Positions 1-6,922 of a stretch of DNA of 20,957 bases are shown piece by piece. The position numbers and the translations under genes were made by a program. How positions within the stretch are numbered: position 1 is the first letter of the stretch; each line of letters begins with the position of its first letter. The notes beneath the pieces were generated by a model that worked only from the letters and a program-made list of their open reading frames with translations, was not told the origin of the DNA and ran no database searches. Origin of the DNA: CAITNQ01 sp041661365 (GTDB lineage: Bacteria > Latescibacterota > UBA2968 > UBA8231); contig JBAZUN010000051.1 of NCBI GenBank assembly GCA_041661365.1, positions 1-20,957 on the forward strand, read 5' to 3'.

Positions 1-976
1 CCCACAGAGCCACGACCGGGTCGATCCCGCTGCGACCGATCCCTTGACCCAGCACCCAGCCGGCGGTGAAGAACAGCCCGATGCGCATGACCGGGTGGAC
101 CCGGTCGGCCACCCGGATGACCTCCAGCCGGCGCAGGGTGGCGTTGATGACCCAACCGCCGGCCACGACCCCCACCCACAGCGGCTCCAGCCCCAGCACG
201 GCGGCCAGACCGCCGCCGAAGGCCAGGCCACCGGCGGCGACGAAGAACAGCTCGGTCCGGTCCGCGTCCCGGGTGACCAGGTCGATCACCAGACCGGTGA
301 CGACGCCGACGACCAGGGTCCAGAGGGTCTCGGCCACTAGGCCGTCGACCGGCAGGACGCGCGATTCGGGCAGGAAGGGCAGGCGCACGGCGAAGGAGAG
401 ATCGTGCATCCGGGTGCTGCCCAGGCCGATGAGGAGGATCCCGACCCACCCCGAGACCGAGGGTTCCCACCCCGAACGGCCGACCTTGTTGGGCAATCCG
501 TCGTCGCTCCGACGCCGCAGCGGCACCCCCACGGCGCAGATCCCCGCCAGGACCAGCAGGGCCGGTCCGTCGAACGGCAGGTGGCCAGGCCCGAGGAGTC
601 GGTCGAGGATCGGGGTGGCCACCAGCACCCCGGCGACCACCAGGGCGACCTGGCCGGCTTCGAGCAGCAACAGGGCCGGCGCGCTTCGGCCAAGGGAACG
701 GAGATCGAGGCCCAGGCCGATGACCAGACCGCACCAGGCGCCGAAGAAGGCGACCGCGATCGCGGCGCTCTCGGCAAAGAGGGACTGCAGATCGGGCCAG
801 GCCGTGGCCCCGGCCACCACTCCGGCCAGGCCGTAGTGCAGGCGCGATTCCAGCAGGCGGCCCCAGGCCCCGTCCGGCGCGGCCCGGCCTCGAGCCCGGC
901 GGACGGCGAGGAAGGCGCCGGCGATGACCACCAGACCCAGAAAGAAGCGGGCCAGGGCGAGCAGATCCTGGTTCAT
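1..976 (-). CDS. Polytopic inner-membrane protein, antiporter-like (3' end cut by window edge)
   Basis: The reverse strand is open from an ATG at 976 to the window edge, giving about 325 residues with no stop, so the C-terminus is missing. The product begins MNQDLLALARFFLGLVVIAG and has about nine hydrophobic stretches separated by short loops, several of them rich in Gly and Ala. A segment reading GLVIGLGLDLRSLGR resembles the Gly-rich membrane segment and following loop of Kef/CPA2-type cation:proton antiporters, but no ion-binding motif can be assigned, so the function is tentative. Its ATG overlaps the TGA of the upstream gene (ATGA at 976-973), which indicates translational coupling. It is the third gene of a minus-strand run ssb, phospholipase-like, this gene. 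No independent Shine-Dalgarno sequence is visible. Being a membrane protein is well supported; antiporter identity is only a suggestion. Confidence 0.6.
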   Translation of the reverse strand, partial: MNQDLLALARFFLGLVVIAGAFLAVRRARGRAAPDGAWGRLLESRLHYGLAGVVAGATAWPDLQSLFAESAAIAVAFFGAWCGLVIGLGLDLRSLGRSAPALLLLEAGQVALVVAGVLVATPILDRLLGPGHLPFDGPALLVLAGICAVGVPLRRRSDDGLPNKVGRSGWEPSVSGWVGILLIGLGSTRMHDLSFAVRLPFLPESRVLPVDGLVAETLWTLVVGVVTGLVIDLVTRDADRTELFFVAAGGLAFGGGLAAVLGLEPLWVGVVAGGWVINATLRRLEVIRVADRVHPVMRIGLFFTAGWVLGQGIGRSGIDPVVALW

Positions 977-1863
977 CGGTCGCGGCCGCCGGTCTGCCGC
1001 GTGCCCTCGGCCACGTCGAGGTTCGGGAAGGAGGCGAACCGCTCCTCCCAGGAGGGACGGAAGAGGGAGAGCGACTCCTCGGCCAGGGATTCGACGAGGG
1101 ACGGGATTGCGGCCGCGGCGAACCACGGCTTGGCCAGGGCCGCAGGGGTCCGCCAGGCGGGCGAACCGGCCAGGCGATCGCCCAGGAGGGCGGCGGTGAT
1201 CCGGTCGAGCCAGGCCGACCACGGCGGGGCCGGCTTCCAGGGCCCCGGCCGTACCTTGCCGCACCAGAAGAGCCATCGCGGCAGCCGGCGAAGCCACCGC
1301 TCGGTGGCGGCCTCGCCCCTGAGGATCGAGGCCGGTTCGGCGTCTTCTCCGTAGAAGCGAGACCCAACCTCGGCCAGCAGGCGGTCCCCGGCCGGCCGCC
1401 GGGGAAAGACCAGGTCAGGAGTCCAGAGGTGCCGCGCCTCCTCGCGGGCCAGCAGGCGGCAGTCGATCCCCCATTCCAGCCGCATGTGCCAAAGCTCCGC
1501 GTCCCCCTCGGGAACGGTCGCGGCCAGGGAGAACAGGGCCCGGGCCTGTTCGTTCACCCAGGGGTGAACCACCTGGTCGGTACACAGGTGCAGCCCCCAC
1601 CCGGCGGCAAAGGCGACCTCCGCCGGAGAGCGGGCCGCGGCCAGCAGACCCCGCAACAGGTCGCCGCTCCGCTCGCGGTGCAGCCGCTCGGAGAGCCGTG
1701 CCGGCCCTCGGGGAAAGAACCCCAGATCCGGTCCCACGCACCCGGCCAGGAAGGCGCGGCGGCTCTCCTCCTCGGACCCCTCGGGACGTTGGAATTCCGG
1801 ATCGTGCCAGATCCGGTCTCCCAACCACAGATGGAAGTAGCAACCCGCCACGGCCCTCCTCAT
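973..1863 (-). CDS. Zinc-dependent phospholipase C-like protein
   Basis: This is a 296-residue protein without an obvious signal peptide. Residue spacing matches the zinc-dependent phospholipase C fold (PF00882-like): His11, Asp46 in GPDLGFFP, His92 and Asp96 in GWGLHLCTDQVVHPW, His100, and His126/Glu130 in LWHMRLE. These positions would form the His/Asp/Glu metal cluster. Bacterial members of this group are often cytoplasmic and uncharacterised, so the substrate, a phospholipid or another phosphoester, cannot be stated. The ATG at 1863 follows a GC-rich stretch without a clear ribosome site. A GTG four codons downstream, just after AGGAGG, is an alternative start. It lies 50 bp after ssb and overlaps the next gene by four bases, so the three are probably cotranscribed. 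Family assignment is fairly secure from the motif pattern; the biological role is unknown. Confidence 0.65.
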   Translation of the reverse strand: MRRAVAGCYFHLWLGDRIWHDPEFQRPEGSEEESRRAFLAGCVGPDLGFFPRGPARLSERLHRERSGDLLRGLLAAARSPAEVAFAAGWGLHLCTDQVVHPWVNEQARALFSLAATVPEGDAELWHMRLEWGIDCRLLAREEARHLWTPDLVFPRRPAGDRLLAEVGSRFYGEDAEPASILRGEAATERWLRRLPRWLFWCGKVRPGPWKPAPPWSAWLDRITAALLGDRLAGSPAWRTPAALAKPWFAAAAIPSLVESLAEESLSLFRPSWEERFASFPNLDVAEGTRQTGGRDR

Positions 1864-1913
1864 CCCCGGCGCGATGTCCCGGCTCCCGGCAGCGACGGCT
1901 CCCGGTCGGCGGT

Positions 1914-2336
1914 TCAGAACGGCAGGTCGTCGTCCTGCTTGTCCGGCGGCGGGTAGTCTGGTGGAGCCCCGGGCTCGACGGCCGGCGGACCGCCCCCTTC
2001 ACCCCGCGAGTCGAGCATCTGCATCTCGTTGGCCACCACCTCGGTCGTGTACCGCTTCTGGCCGTTCTGATCGTCCCAGGAGCGGGTCTGCAGCTTCCCC
2101 TCGACGTAGATCTTGCTCCCCTTGCGCAGGTACTTACCGGCGATCTCGGCCAGCTTCCGCCACATGACGATCCGGTGCCACTCGGTCCGCTCCTGCCGGG
2201 CTCCCTCGCGGTTGTTCCAGCTCTCACTGGTCGCCAGGTTGAAGTTGACCACCGGCACCCCTTCCGGGGTGTACTTGACCTCTGGGTCAGTACCCAGGTT
2301 GCCGATGAGGATGACCTTGTTCACCCCGCGCGACAC
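1914..2336 (-). CDS. ssb: Single-stranded DNA-binding protein SSB
   Basis: SSB coats single-stranded DNA during replication, repair and recombination. The start is the GTG at 2336, giving MSRGVNKVILIGNLG, the classic SSB N-terminus. AAAGGAG at 2350-2344 sits seven bases upstream. A longer reading frame reaching 2459 would start inside the promoter and is rejected. The 140-residue product has the OB fold in its first 105 residues (GNLGTDPEVKYTPEG, ATSESWNN, WHRIVMWRKLAE, KIYVEGKLQTR) and then a short Gly/Pro-rich linker. It ends in the acidic tip DKQDDDLPF, which recruits DNA-metabolism proteins. It is the first gene of the minus-strand operon. Its product would also serve the PcrA helicase encoded at 14121. 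Confidence 0.96.
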   Translation of the reverse strand: MSRGVNKVILIGNLGTDPEVKYTPEGVPVVNFNLATSESWNNREGARQERTEWHRIVMWRKLAEIAGKYLRKGSKIYVEGKLQTRSWDDQNGQKRYTTEVVANEMQMLDSRGEGGGPPAVEPGAPPDYPPPDKQDDDLPF

Positions 2337-2430
2337 ACGAGCACTCCTTTCAGGTCCTCCACCCACATAGACCGCGGATCCGGCGCTGTCCGGACCCGCG
2401 TCGGTGCGGTCCGTCGCCGTAAGCGGGGAT

Positions 2431-2459
2431 ATCTTACCATCCGCCCCCTGCTCCGTCAA
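2431..2459 (-). promoter_or_regulatory. Sigma-70-type promoter of ssb operon
   Basis: On the minus strand TTGACG (2459-2454) and TAAGAT (2436-2431) are separated by 17 bases. Transcription would start near 2424 and leave a leader of about 88 nt before the ssb GTG. That leader can form a hairpin at 2412-2392 (GGACC and GC arms, loop ACCGAC, one bulged G), upstream of the strong AAAGGAG ribosome site. No known SSB operator is recognised. Confidence 0.75.
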
Positions 2460-2540
2460 CAGCGGCGGAGGTTTGGGCGACCCGCCTCCCCGCGCTCCGG
2501 CCCACGGCCGATCCGCCGGGCCATCGATGCCCGTAACCGT

Positions 2541-2568
2541 TTGACAGAGCGCGGTTTTGCGCTAAATT
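2541..2568 (+). promoter_or_regulatory. Sigma-70-type promoter with inverted repeat in the spacer
   Basis: A perfect -35 TTGACA (2541-2546) and TAAATT (2563-2568) are 16 bases apart, with a start expected near 2575. The spacer holds an inverted repeat AGCGC-N6-GCGCT (2548-2552 and 2559-2563). GTAAC also occurs on both sides (2534-2538 and 2570-2574). This arrangement would let a dimeric repressor block RNA polymerase. The promoter fires away from the ssb promoter and supports the GTG start at 2627 for the downstream gene. Confidence 0.7.
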
Positions 2569-2626
2569 GGTAACTGCGCAAAGATTCGGTGCACCCGGTT
2601 CGCCCTCAGCGCACGGGAGATGGTGC

Positions 2627-4462
2627 GTGGCCAAGAAAAGCGGGTCTCTGTTCAGCGCCCTGCGGGGGATCATTGCCGGGGATCGCGGCGATGGCCAGAC
2701 CCTCCCGGCGCGGGGCTCGGAGCGGCTAGGACGCGGCGGAGACATCTCGCCGCAGCGCGATCTGCTGGCCCCGTACGCGGCGCCGGTGGTCGATCTGGAC
2801 CCGCTCGTCCACCCGACCAAACACCAGCACCCCACGGTGCCGTCCGTGCTGCAGCCCGGAGCCCTGCTGATCAGCCAACGGCACGGGGTCAAGGCCCTCC
2901 TCCTAGAGCCTATGGAGGAGGTTGACATCGCCAAGCTCAAGGACCTTTGCCTGCGCAAACTGCCCACCGACCAGGTGGCCTACCTGCCGATGGGGACCCA
3001 GGTCCTCAAGGACGAGGTGCTGCACCAGGGCCGGCAGTTCGTCGTCCGCCTGCGGAAGGGGACCATCTATCTCAGTCCCGGCGGTCACCCCAACTGCTAC
3101 CTGCTCGACTCCCTCTCCCTGCCGCTGACCAAGGAGCTCTCGAGCAACTGGCAGATCCTCCTGCTCACCGAGGCCGTGGCGAAGAAGCACCTGCAACGGC
3201 TGGTGGAGATCCCCCCGAACTTCAAGCTCATCAAGGAGGACGTCCTCTTCGACGAGAGCATCAACCCGTTCCGCATCGAAAAAGGAACCCTGGTCATCAG
3301 CCGGGGTGGGGCCCTGACCGGATTCATGCTCGAGGACGTGCAGCTCCCGCTCCGCACGTCGGTGGCCGAACTGGAGGCCCTGTTCCCGCTGAAGAGCACC
3401 TATCAGAGCCTGCCGATCGAGACCCTGATGCAGCGGGCGGGCCGCACCGGCGGCAAAGGCCTGGTCCTCGACCGCGGCACCTTCCTGTTCAGCCCTCAGG
3501 GGAAGGTCTACTTCGTGTGGAAGGAGGGGCTGCAGGTCTCCGCTGCCAAGCTGCAGTCGTGGGCCCGGGCGGCCCAGATCGTCGAGCCCGGGGTGCTCAA
3601 CGTCTCGACCACCAAGAACAACATCATCGGCGGCGCCGGTCACGTGGTGACGCAGGAGGAGATCAACTACATCCGCGACGTCTTCCGTCAGGCCGGCTCG
3701 ACCAACATCTACCGCGAGACCCTGCTGCTCGAAAACAATGTCTTTTACAAGTTCACCCAGGACATGCCCTACGCCCAGACCGGCAAGTTCCGCTCCTATC
3801 TGGGGAAGGGCGTGGTCATGCTGAACACCTACCGCAAGGGTACCTTCAGCGCCGAGCTGGGGGGGAAGGATATCACCCTCACCGACATCGACCTGCAGCG
3901 GATCCGCGAATCGCTCGGGGTCACCGGTCGGGTGCTCATCAAGATGGGCACCCTGCTGCGGCTCCGCGACGAGCGCCAGGGGGACTGGATCTACCGGGCC
4001 ACCAATAATCTCTTCTACCCCTACGAAACCCTGACCCGTCCCTATCTGGAGGAGTTCATCCCCGAATCGGTCGCCTTCAACGGTCGCGCGGAGAAGACCT
4101 CGACGATCATCGGTCCGCAGGAGAAGCCCAAGCCCGAGGACCGCGGCGCCTCGGGTGAGCCGCTGGGCGACCTGCTGGCCCTGATCAACAACGAGCTGAA
4201 CAACGACCGCGTGGTCTTCGTGCTCGACGGAACCCTGTTCCACTGGAAGGGCCGGCTCTGCCGCGTCAACGAGGAGTTGGTCTTCCGGCCAGAGCAGTAC
4301 GACACGGGAGTCGCCCGGGAGGACCTGGACGCCCTCGAGGCCGAGTGGAAGATCCACCCCCTGGTAGAGGACGTCGCGGAGCACGAGGAGCCGACCCCGG
4401 TCCCGGACGAGGCCGACGAGAACCTGGACGACCTCCCCTTCGACACCGGCTCTGGCCGGTGA
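2627..4462 (+). CDS. Uncharacterised protein with degenerate internal GT-motif repeats and DDLPF tail motif
   Basis: I do not recognise this 611-residue protein. The GTG at 2627 is chosen because GGGAGA at 2615-2620 lies six bases upstream and because the longer frame would begin inside the promoter's -10 box. It begins MAKKSGSLFSALRGIIAG and shows no signal peptide or membrane segment. Residues 120-590 contain a recurring unit: a basic or polar residue, Gly-Thr, three to five alternating hydrophobic residues, a Gly-rich turn, then more beta-like residues and often an Asp/Leu-rich helix. Copies of the Gly-Thr core lie near residues 123, 145, 220, 284, 405, 441 and 535, for example RKGTIYLSPGG, EKGTLVISRGG, DRGTFLFSPQG and RKGTFSAELGG. 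This suggests a tandem beta-rich scaffold. The last 30 residues are very acidic and contain NLDDLPF, resembling the SSB tail but followed by eight more residues. It is divergent from ssb and upstream of a response regulator. Confidence 0.75.
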   Translation: MAKKSGSLFSALRGIIAGDRGDGQTLPARGSERLGRGGDISPQRDLLAPYAAPVVDLDPLVHPTKHQHPTVPSVLQPGALLISQRHGVKALLLEPMEEVDIAKLKDLCLRKLPTDQVAYLPMGTQVLKDEVLHQGRQFVVRLRKGTIYLSPGGHPNCYLLDSLSLPLTKELSSNWQILLLTEAVAKKHLQRLVEIPPNFKLIKEDVLFDESINPFRIEKGTLVISRGGALTGFMLEDVQLPLRTSVAELEALFPLKSTYQSLPIETLMQRAGRTGGKGLVLDRGTFLFSPQGKVYFVWKEGLQVSAAKLQSWARAAQIVEPGVLNVSTTKNNIIGGAGHVVTQEEINYIRDVFRQAGSTNIYRETLLLENNVFYKFTQDMPYAQTGKFRSYLGKGVVMLNTYRKGTFSAELGGKDITLTDIDLQRIRESLGVTGRVLIKMGTLLRLRDERQGDWIYRATNNLFYPYETLTRPYLEEFIPESVAFNGRAEKTSTIIGPQEKPKPEDRGASGEPLGDLLALINNELNNDRVVFVLDGTLFHWKGRLCRVNEELVFRPEQYDTGVAREDLDALEAEWKIHPLVEDVAEHEEPTPVPDEADENLDDLPFDTGSGR

Positions 4463-4467
4463 GCTCC

Positions 4468-4512
4468 ACCGTGGGACGCCGCGCCAACGCCCGTCTTGAG
4501 CGGGGCCACGGT
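4468..4512 (+). terminator. Possible terminator hairpin after the repeat-protein gene
   Basis: ACCGTGG at 4468-4474 can pair with CCACGGT at 4506-4512. Inside the loop GACG and CGTC, or alternatively CCCG and CGGG, can form a smaller stem. A weak T-rich stretch (ATTTATT) follows at 4518. The loop is long and the T tract poor, and the same stretch contains a candidate promoter, so this is only a tentative terminator. Confidence 0.25.
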
Positions 4513-4524
4513 CGGTGATTTATT
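4496..4524 (+). promoter_or_regulatory. Candidate promoter of the response-regulator gene
   Basis: TTGAGC (4496-4501) and TTTATT (4519-4524) are 17 bases apart, each matching four of six consensus bases. A start near 4531 would leave about 52 nt before the ATG at 4583. It is weaker than the other promoters here, so read-through from the upstream gene is also possible. Confidence 0.4.
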
Positions 4525-4582
4525 GCCCCCGCCAAGTCCGGCCCGGGCCAGGTCGGGACCGCCCAACAGGGAACTCCTCGAG

Positions 4583-4960
4583 ATGAACCCGTTCAGCCTG
4601 CTCTTCGTCGACGACGAGGGCGATTTCCTGTCGACCATCGAGGACTTCTTCAGCCGGTTCGGGTACACGGTCTACACCGCGCGCAACGGCCAGGAAGCCC
4701 TGCTCCGGCTAAAGGAGCACCGGCCCAACGTGGTCTTCCTCGACATCTCCATGCCCCACATGGACGGGAACGAGACCCTGCGCCTGGTGCAGGAGGTGGC
4801 GCCCGAAACCAAGGTGGTCATCGTCTCCGGGTACGCCTCGGCCCAGCTCGCCCGGGAGCTGCTGCAGCGCGGCGCGTACGATTTCTTCCAGAAGCCGGTC
4901 GACCTGGTGCAGCTCCAGGAGGCCGTGGAGCGGCTGCGGGCGCTCCGCGAGTTGAGTTGA
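4583..4960 (+). CDS. Single-domain response regulator (CheY-like receiver)
   Basis: A 125-residue stand-alone receiver domain. The acidic pair Asp10/Asp11 (LLFVDDEGDF), the phospho-acceptor Asp54 (VVFLDISMPHMDG), Ser82 (VIVSGY) and Lys104 (FQKPVD) are all in the expected places, so it should accept phosphate from a histidine kinase. No output domain follows: the protein ends about ten residues after the last receiver helix. The start at 4583 follows AGGGA at 4568-4572. A longer in-frame version from 4496 would add a low-complexity Pro-rich leader with no family match. No kinase gene is in the window. Neighbours are the repeat protein upstream and ftsA downstream, and flagellar genes lie 5 kb away. 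Chemotaxis, phosphorelay or division roles are all possible and cannot be separated from sequence alone. Confidence 0.9.
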   Translation: MNPFSLLFVDDEGDFLSTIEDFFSRFGYTVYTARNGQEALLRLKEHRPNVVFLDISMPHMDGNETLRLVQEVAPETKVVIVSGYASAQLARELLQRGAYDFFQKPVDLVQLQEAVERLRALRELS

Positions 4961-5110
4961 TCCGCGTCGGCCGCACATCCCCTTATTTCCCCTCGCCCTT
5001 CACCACAAGATGTAGTGCAGCCGTTCCTCACCCATCCTTCATCCGGGGGGACGCGGCATCGGTTCTCATCACCCAACCTAGTGTTATTGGCCGAGATACG
5101 ACCCTTGTGC
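4961..5110. other. Gene-free stretch, nothing recognised
   Basis: Together with the leader that follows, this makes a 447-bp gap before ftsA. Short open frames cross it but have no family resemblance and no ribosome site. I see no terminator for the response-regulator gene, no repeat and no RNA gene here. The stretch is less GC-rich than the flanking genes, as expected for a regulatory spacer. Confidence 0.5.
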
Positions 5111-5139
5111 TTGACTTTACCAGGGGTCGTTTTTATCCT
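5111..5139 (+). promoter_or_regulatory. Sigma-70-type promoter upstream of the ftsA leader
   Basis: TTGACT (5111-5116) and TATCCT (5134-5139) are separated by exactly 17 bases. The start would be near 5146, which leaves about 260 nt before the ftsA ATG at 5408. The match is among the best in the window. Confidence 0.75.
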
Positions 5140-5145
5140 AAGACC

Positions 5146-5407
5146 ACAGCAGTGCAGAGATGAGGTCCGAATCGGTTCCCCCGCCGGTTCGGGGCAGTGC
5201 CGTGGCTCCCAACCCCCACTTGGGCGTCTAGCCCGGGGTCGATACCACCGAGACAGGTCGCGGTATCGGACCCTAGGTCAGGTCCATCTTCCCCTTCCCC
5301 GCCGCCCGTGTCGGGCGCTGGTCCGTGACGTCCTTTCCGCGTTGCGGCTCGGCACTCCGGACGGCACGGGTCCATCCGCAGTCCAACCTCGGGACCAGAC
5401 AACCACT
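5146..5407 (+). promoter_or_regulatory. Long structured leader RNA of ftsA (or independent ncRNA)
   Basis: Several helices can be drawn by eye. CCGAATCGG (5167-5175) pairs with CCGGTTCGG (5184-5192) across the loop TTCCCCCG. CTTGGGC pairs with GCCCGGG (5219-5237). GGGTCGATACC (5236-5246) pairs with 5262-5273 with a bulged G, and inner ACC/GGT pairs extend it. CGCCCG-TGT-CGGGCG lies at 5303-5317. A 13-bp arm joins 5320-5333 to 5359-5372 with one A/G mismatch, capped by CCGC-GTT-GCGG. CTGGTCC (5318-5324) can also pair with GGACCAG (5392-5398). GGACC at 5268-5272 has a rival partner at 5281-5285, so two folds are possible. The wobble pairs are G-U on this strand, which supports plus-strand RNA. 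It matches no riboswitch, 6S, SRP or RNase P signature that I know. Confidence 0.5.
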
Positions 5408-6628
5408 ATGGCAGGATCCCCTATCGTCGTACTGGACATCGGCGCGTCCAAGATCCTCTGTCTCGTCGGGGAACCCCAGTCGGGCCGGGAGCTGAAGATC
5501 CTGGGCATGGGCAGCAGCAGCAGCACCGGCCTACGCCGGGACGCCGTCATCGACATGCCCCGGCTGGTCGCCTCCATCCGGCAGACCGTGCTTGAGGCCG
5601 AGAGGACCGCCGGCCTCAAGATCGCCGGTGCCTACGTCGGTCTTTCCGGACAGGAGATCACCGCCCGTTCGAGCCGTAGCGCCGTGGCGATCTCGGGCGT
5701 GTCCAACCCGATCGACGAGGCCGACGTGGCGCGCGCCATGGCCGCCGCCGAGCAGGATGCCCCGACCGATGGCCAGGGCCAGGTCGTGCTGCACCGCGTC
5801 ATCCAGACCTACGCCGTCGACGGCGAGCCGGTGCAGAACCCGCTCTGGCTGCACGGGAACAAGCTCGAGGTGCAGACCCTGACCGTGTCGGCCTCGCGCC
5901 AGGCCTGCACCACCCTGACCCGGGCCGCCGAGGAGGCCGGCATCGACATCGCCGGGTTCATCCTCGAGACCGTGGCCGCGGCCGCCGCGGTGGTCTCGCC
6001 CGACGAGCAGGAGATGGGTGTCGGCATCCTCGACATCGGCGCCGGCAGCTCTGACCTGGCCGTGTTCCACGACCAATTGCGGCACGTGGCCGAGATCCCC
6101 TTCGGCGGCGAGGACATCACCCGCGATCTGTCGGTGGTGCTTAACATGTCCCCCAGGAACGCCGAGCAGCTCAAGCGGGAGTACGGCTGCGTCTGCTGCA
6201 ACTCCGAGGAGGGCGAGCAGAGCATCTCCTTCCAGACCACCGCGGGGCGGACCCGCACCCAGACCCGGCACCAGTTGAGCCAGATCATCGAGGCGCGCCA
6301 GCAGGAGATCCTCGAGTTCGTCCGGCAGGAGATCGAGCGCACCGAGGTGGGCCAGAAGCTGGCCGCGGGGATGATCTTCACCGGCGGCGGGGCCCTGCTG
6401 CAGAACCTCCCTCAACTCGGCGAGCAGGTCCTCGGAATGCCGGTGCGGCTCGGTCTGCCGCAGGACGTCATGGCCTCCGAGCCCCTGCAGGACCCGCACT
6501 ACGCCACGGCCGTCGGCCTCCTCCGCTTTGCCGGGGAGGACCACCAGGAGGAGGCTCAGCTCCCCTCGGCCGCGCCGGCAGCGGAGCGGCTCCGCGACCG
6601 GGTCTTCCGCCTCTTCAGCATCTTCTGA
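5408..6628 (+). CDS. ftsA: Cell division protein FtsA
   Basis: An actin-fold ATPase that tethers FtsZ to the membrane and recruits the divisome. The 406-residue product has phosphate-1 LDIGASKI (9-16), the FtsA-specific 1C domain at about 84-165 (VGLSGQEI to QTLTVS), phosphate-2 ILDIGAGSSDL (207-217) and the adenosine motif FTGGGALL (324-331). It ends in an acidic linker and an amphipathic helix, ERLRDRVFRLFSIF, the membrane-targeting sequence expected of FtsA. The ATG at 5408 is chosen because LDIG then lies at the usual distance from the N-terminus. Only a weak GGGA (5391-5394) precedes it, and upstream in-frame starts fall in the structured leader. Cys261, Cys263 and Cys264 (GCVCC) are unusual. 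ftsQ and ftsZ, its normal neighbours, are absent: a tRNA gene follows instead. Confidence 0.93.
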   Translation: MAGSPIVVLDIGASKILCLVGEPQSGRELKILGMGSSSSTGLRRDAVIDMPRLVASIRQTVLEAERTAGLKIAGAYVGLSGQEITARSSRSAVAISGVSNPIDEADVARAMAAAEQDAPTDGQGQVVLHRVIQTYAVDGEPVQNPLWLHGNKLEVQTLTVSASRQACTTLTRAAEEAGIDIAGFILETVAAAAAVVSPDEQEMGVGILDIGAGSSDLAVFHDQLRHVAEIPFGGEDITRDLSVVLNMSPRNAEQLKREYGCVCCNSEEGEQSISFQTTAGRTRTQTRHQLSQIIEARQQEILEFVRQEIERTEVGQKLAAGMIFTGGGALLQNLPQLGEQVLGMPVRLGLPQDVMASEPLQDPHYATAVGLLRFAGEDHQEEAQLPSAAPAAERLRDRVFRLFSIF

Positions 6629-6643
6629 TCCCGCTCGCGCTTC

Positions 6644-6672
6644 TTGACGCCGACCGGCGACCGGGCTACATT
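6644..6672 (+). promoter_or_regulatory. Promoter of tRNA-Thr
   Basis: TTGACG (6644-6649) and TACATT (6667-6672) are 17 bases apart, 58 bp upstream of the mature tRNA 5' end. The start near 6679 implies a 5' leader of about 50 nt to be removed by RNase P. Confidence 0.75.
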
Positions 6673-6729
6673 CTCCGCGCGCACGGGGGCGCGCCGGTCT
6701 CGGAGTCAGCGGCCCGCGCCAGGCCCTGG

Positions 6730-6805
6730 GCCACCCTAGCTCAGTCGGTAGAGCAACTCACTCGTAATGAGTAGGTCGCCGGTTCGATTCCGGCGGGTGG
6801 CTCCA
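6730..6805 (+). tRNA. tRNA-Thr (anticodon CGT)
   Basis: A complete 76-nt cloverleaf. The acceptor stem is GCCACCC (6730-6736) with GGGTGGC (6795-6801). The D arm has GCTC and GAGC. The anticodon stem ACTCA/TGAGT encloses loop CTCGTAA, whose anticodon CGT reads ACG. The T arm is GCCGG-TTCGATT-CCGGC. The discriminator is T6802 and the CCA end is encoded at 6803-6805. G1-C72 and C2-G71, which threonyl-tRNA synthetase recognises, are present. Confidence 0.97.
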
Positions 6806-6815
6806 TCCTTGACCA

Positions 6816-6860
6816 GGGGTTGCGAGTAGCGGTCCGCGCTCGCGACCCCTTGTCGTTTGT
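6816..6860 (+). terminator. Rho-independent terminator after tRNA-Thr
   Basis: GGGGTTGCGAG (6816-6826) pairs along all 11 bases (one T-G wobble) with CTCGCGACCCC (6839-6849). The loop can form a further GCG/CGC pair set. A moderately T-rich tail (TTGTCGTTTGT) follows. It begins 11 bases after the CCA end, the expected position for a tRNA terminator. Confidence 0.8.
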
Positions 6861-6922
6861 CGGGTCTAGCCAGGCAAAGCGACTTTTTCAACGGGCTGCT
6901 AAGCGTCGCGATCGGCCCGGAC

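Noticed and set aside
2903..4384. Long minus-strand open frame opposite the repeat-protein gene.
   Set aside because: It is low-complexity and lacks folded-protein patterns; the plus strand has a promoter, ribosome site and repeat structure. Similar long antisense frames at 5531-6544, 11091-12587 and 12859-14070 are rejected for the same reason.
5146..5407. Considered 6S RNA, SRP RNA and RNase P RNA for the ftsA leader.
   Set aside because: There is a GGTCAGGTCC string but no GGAAGG-type SRP tetraloop, no large 6S-type central bubble and no GAGGAAAGTCC RNase P core.
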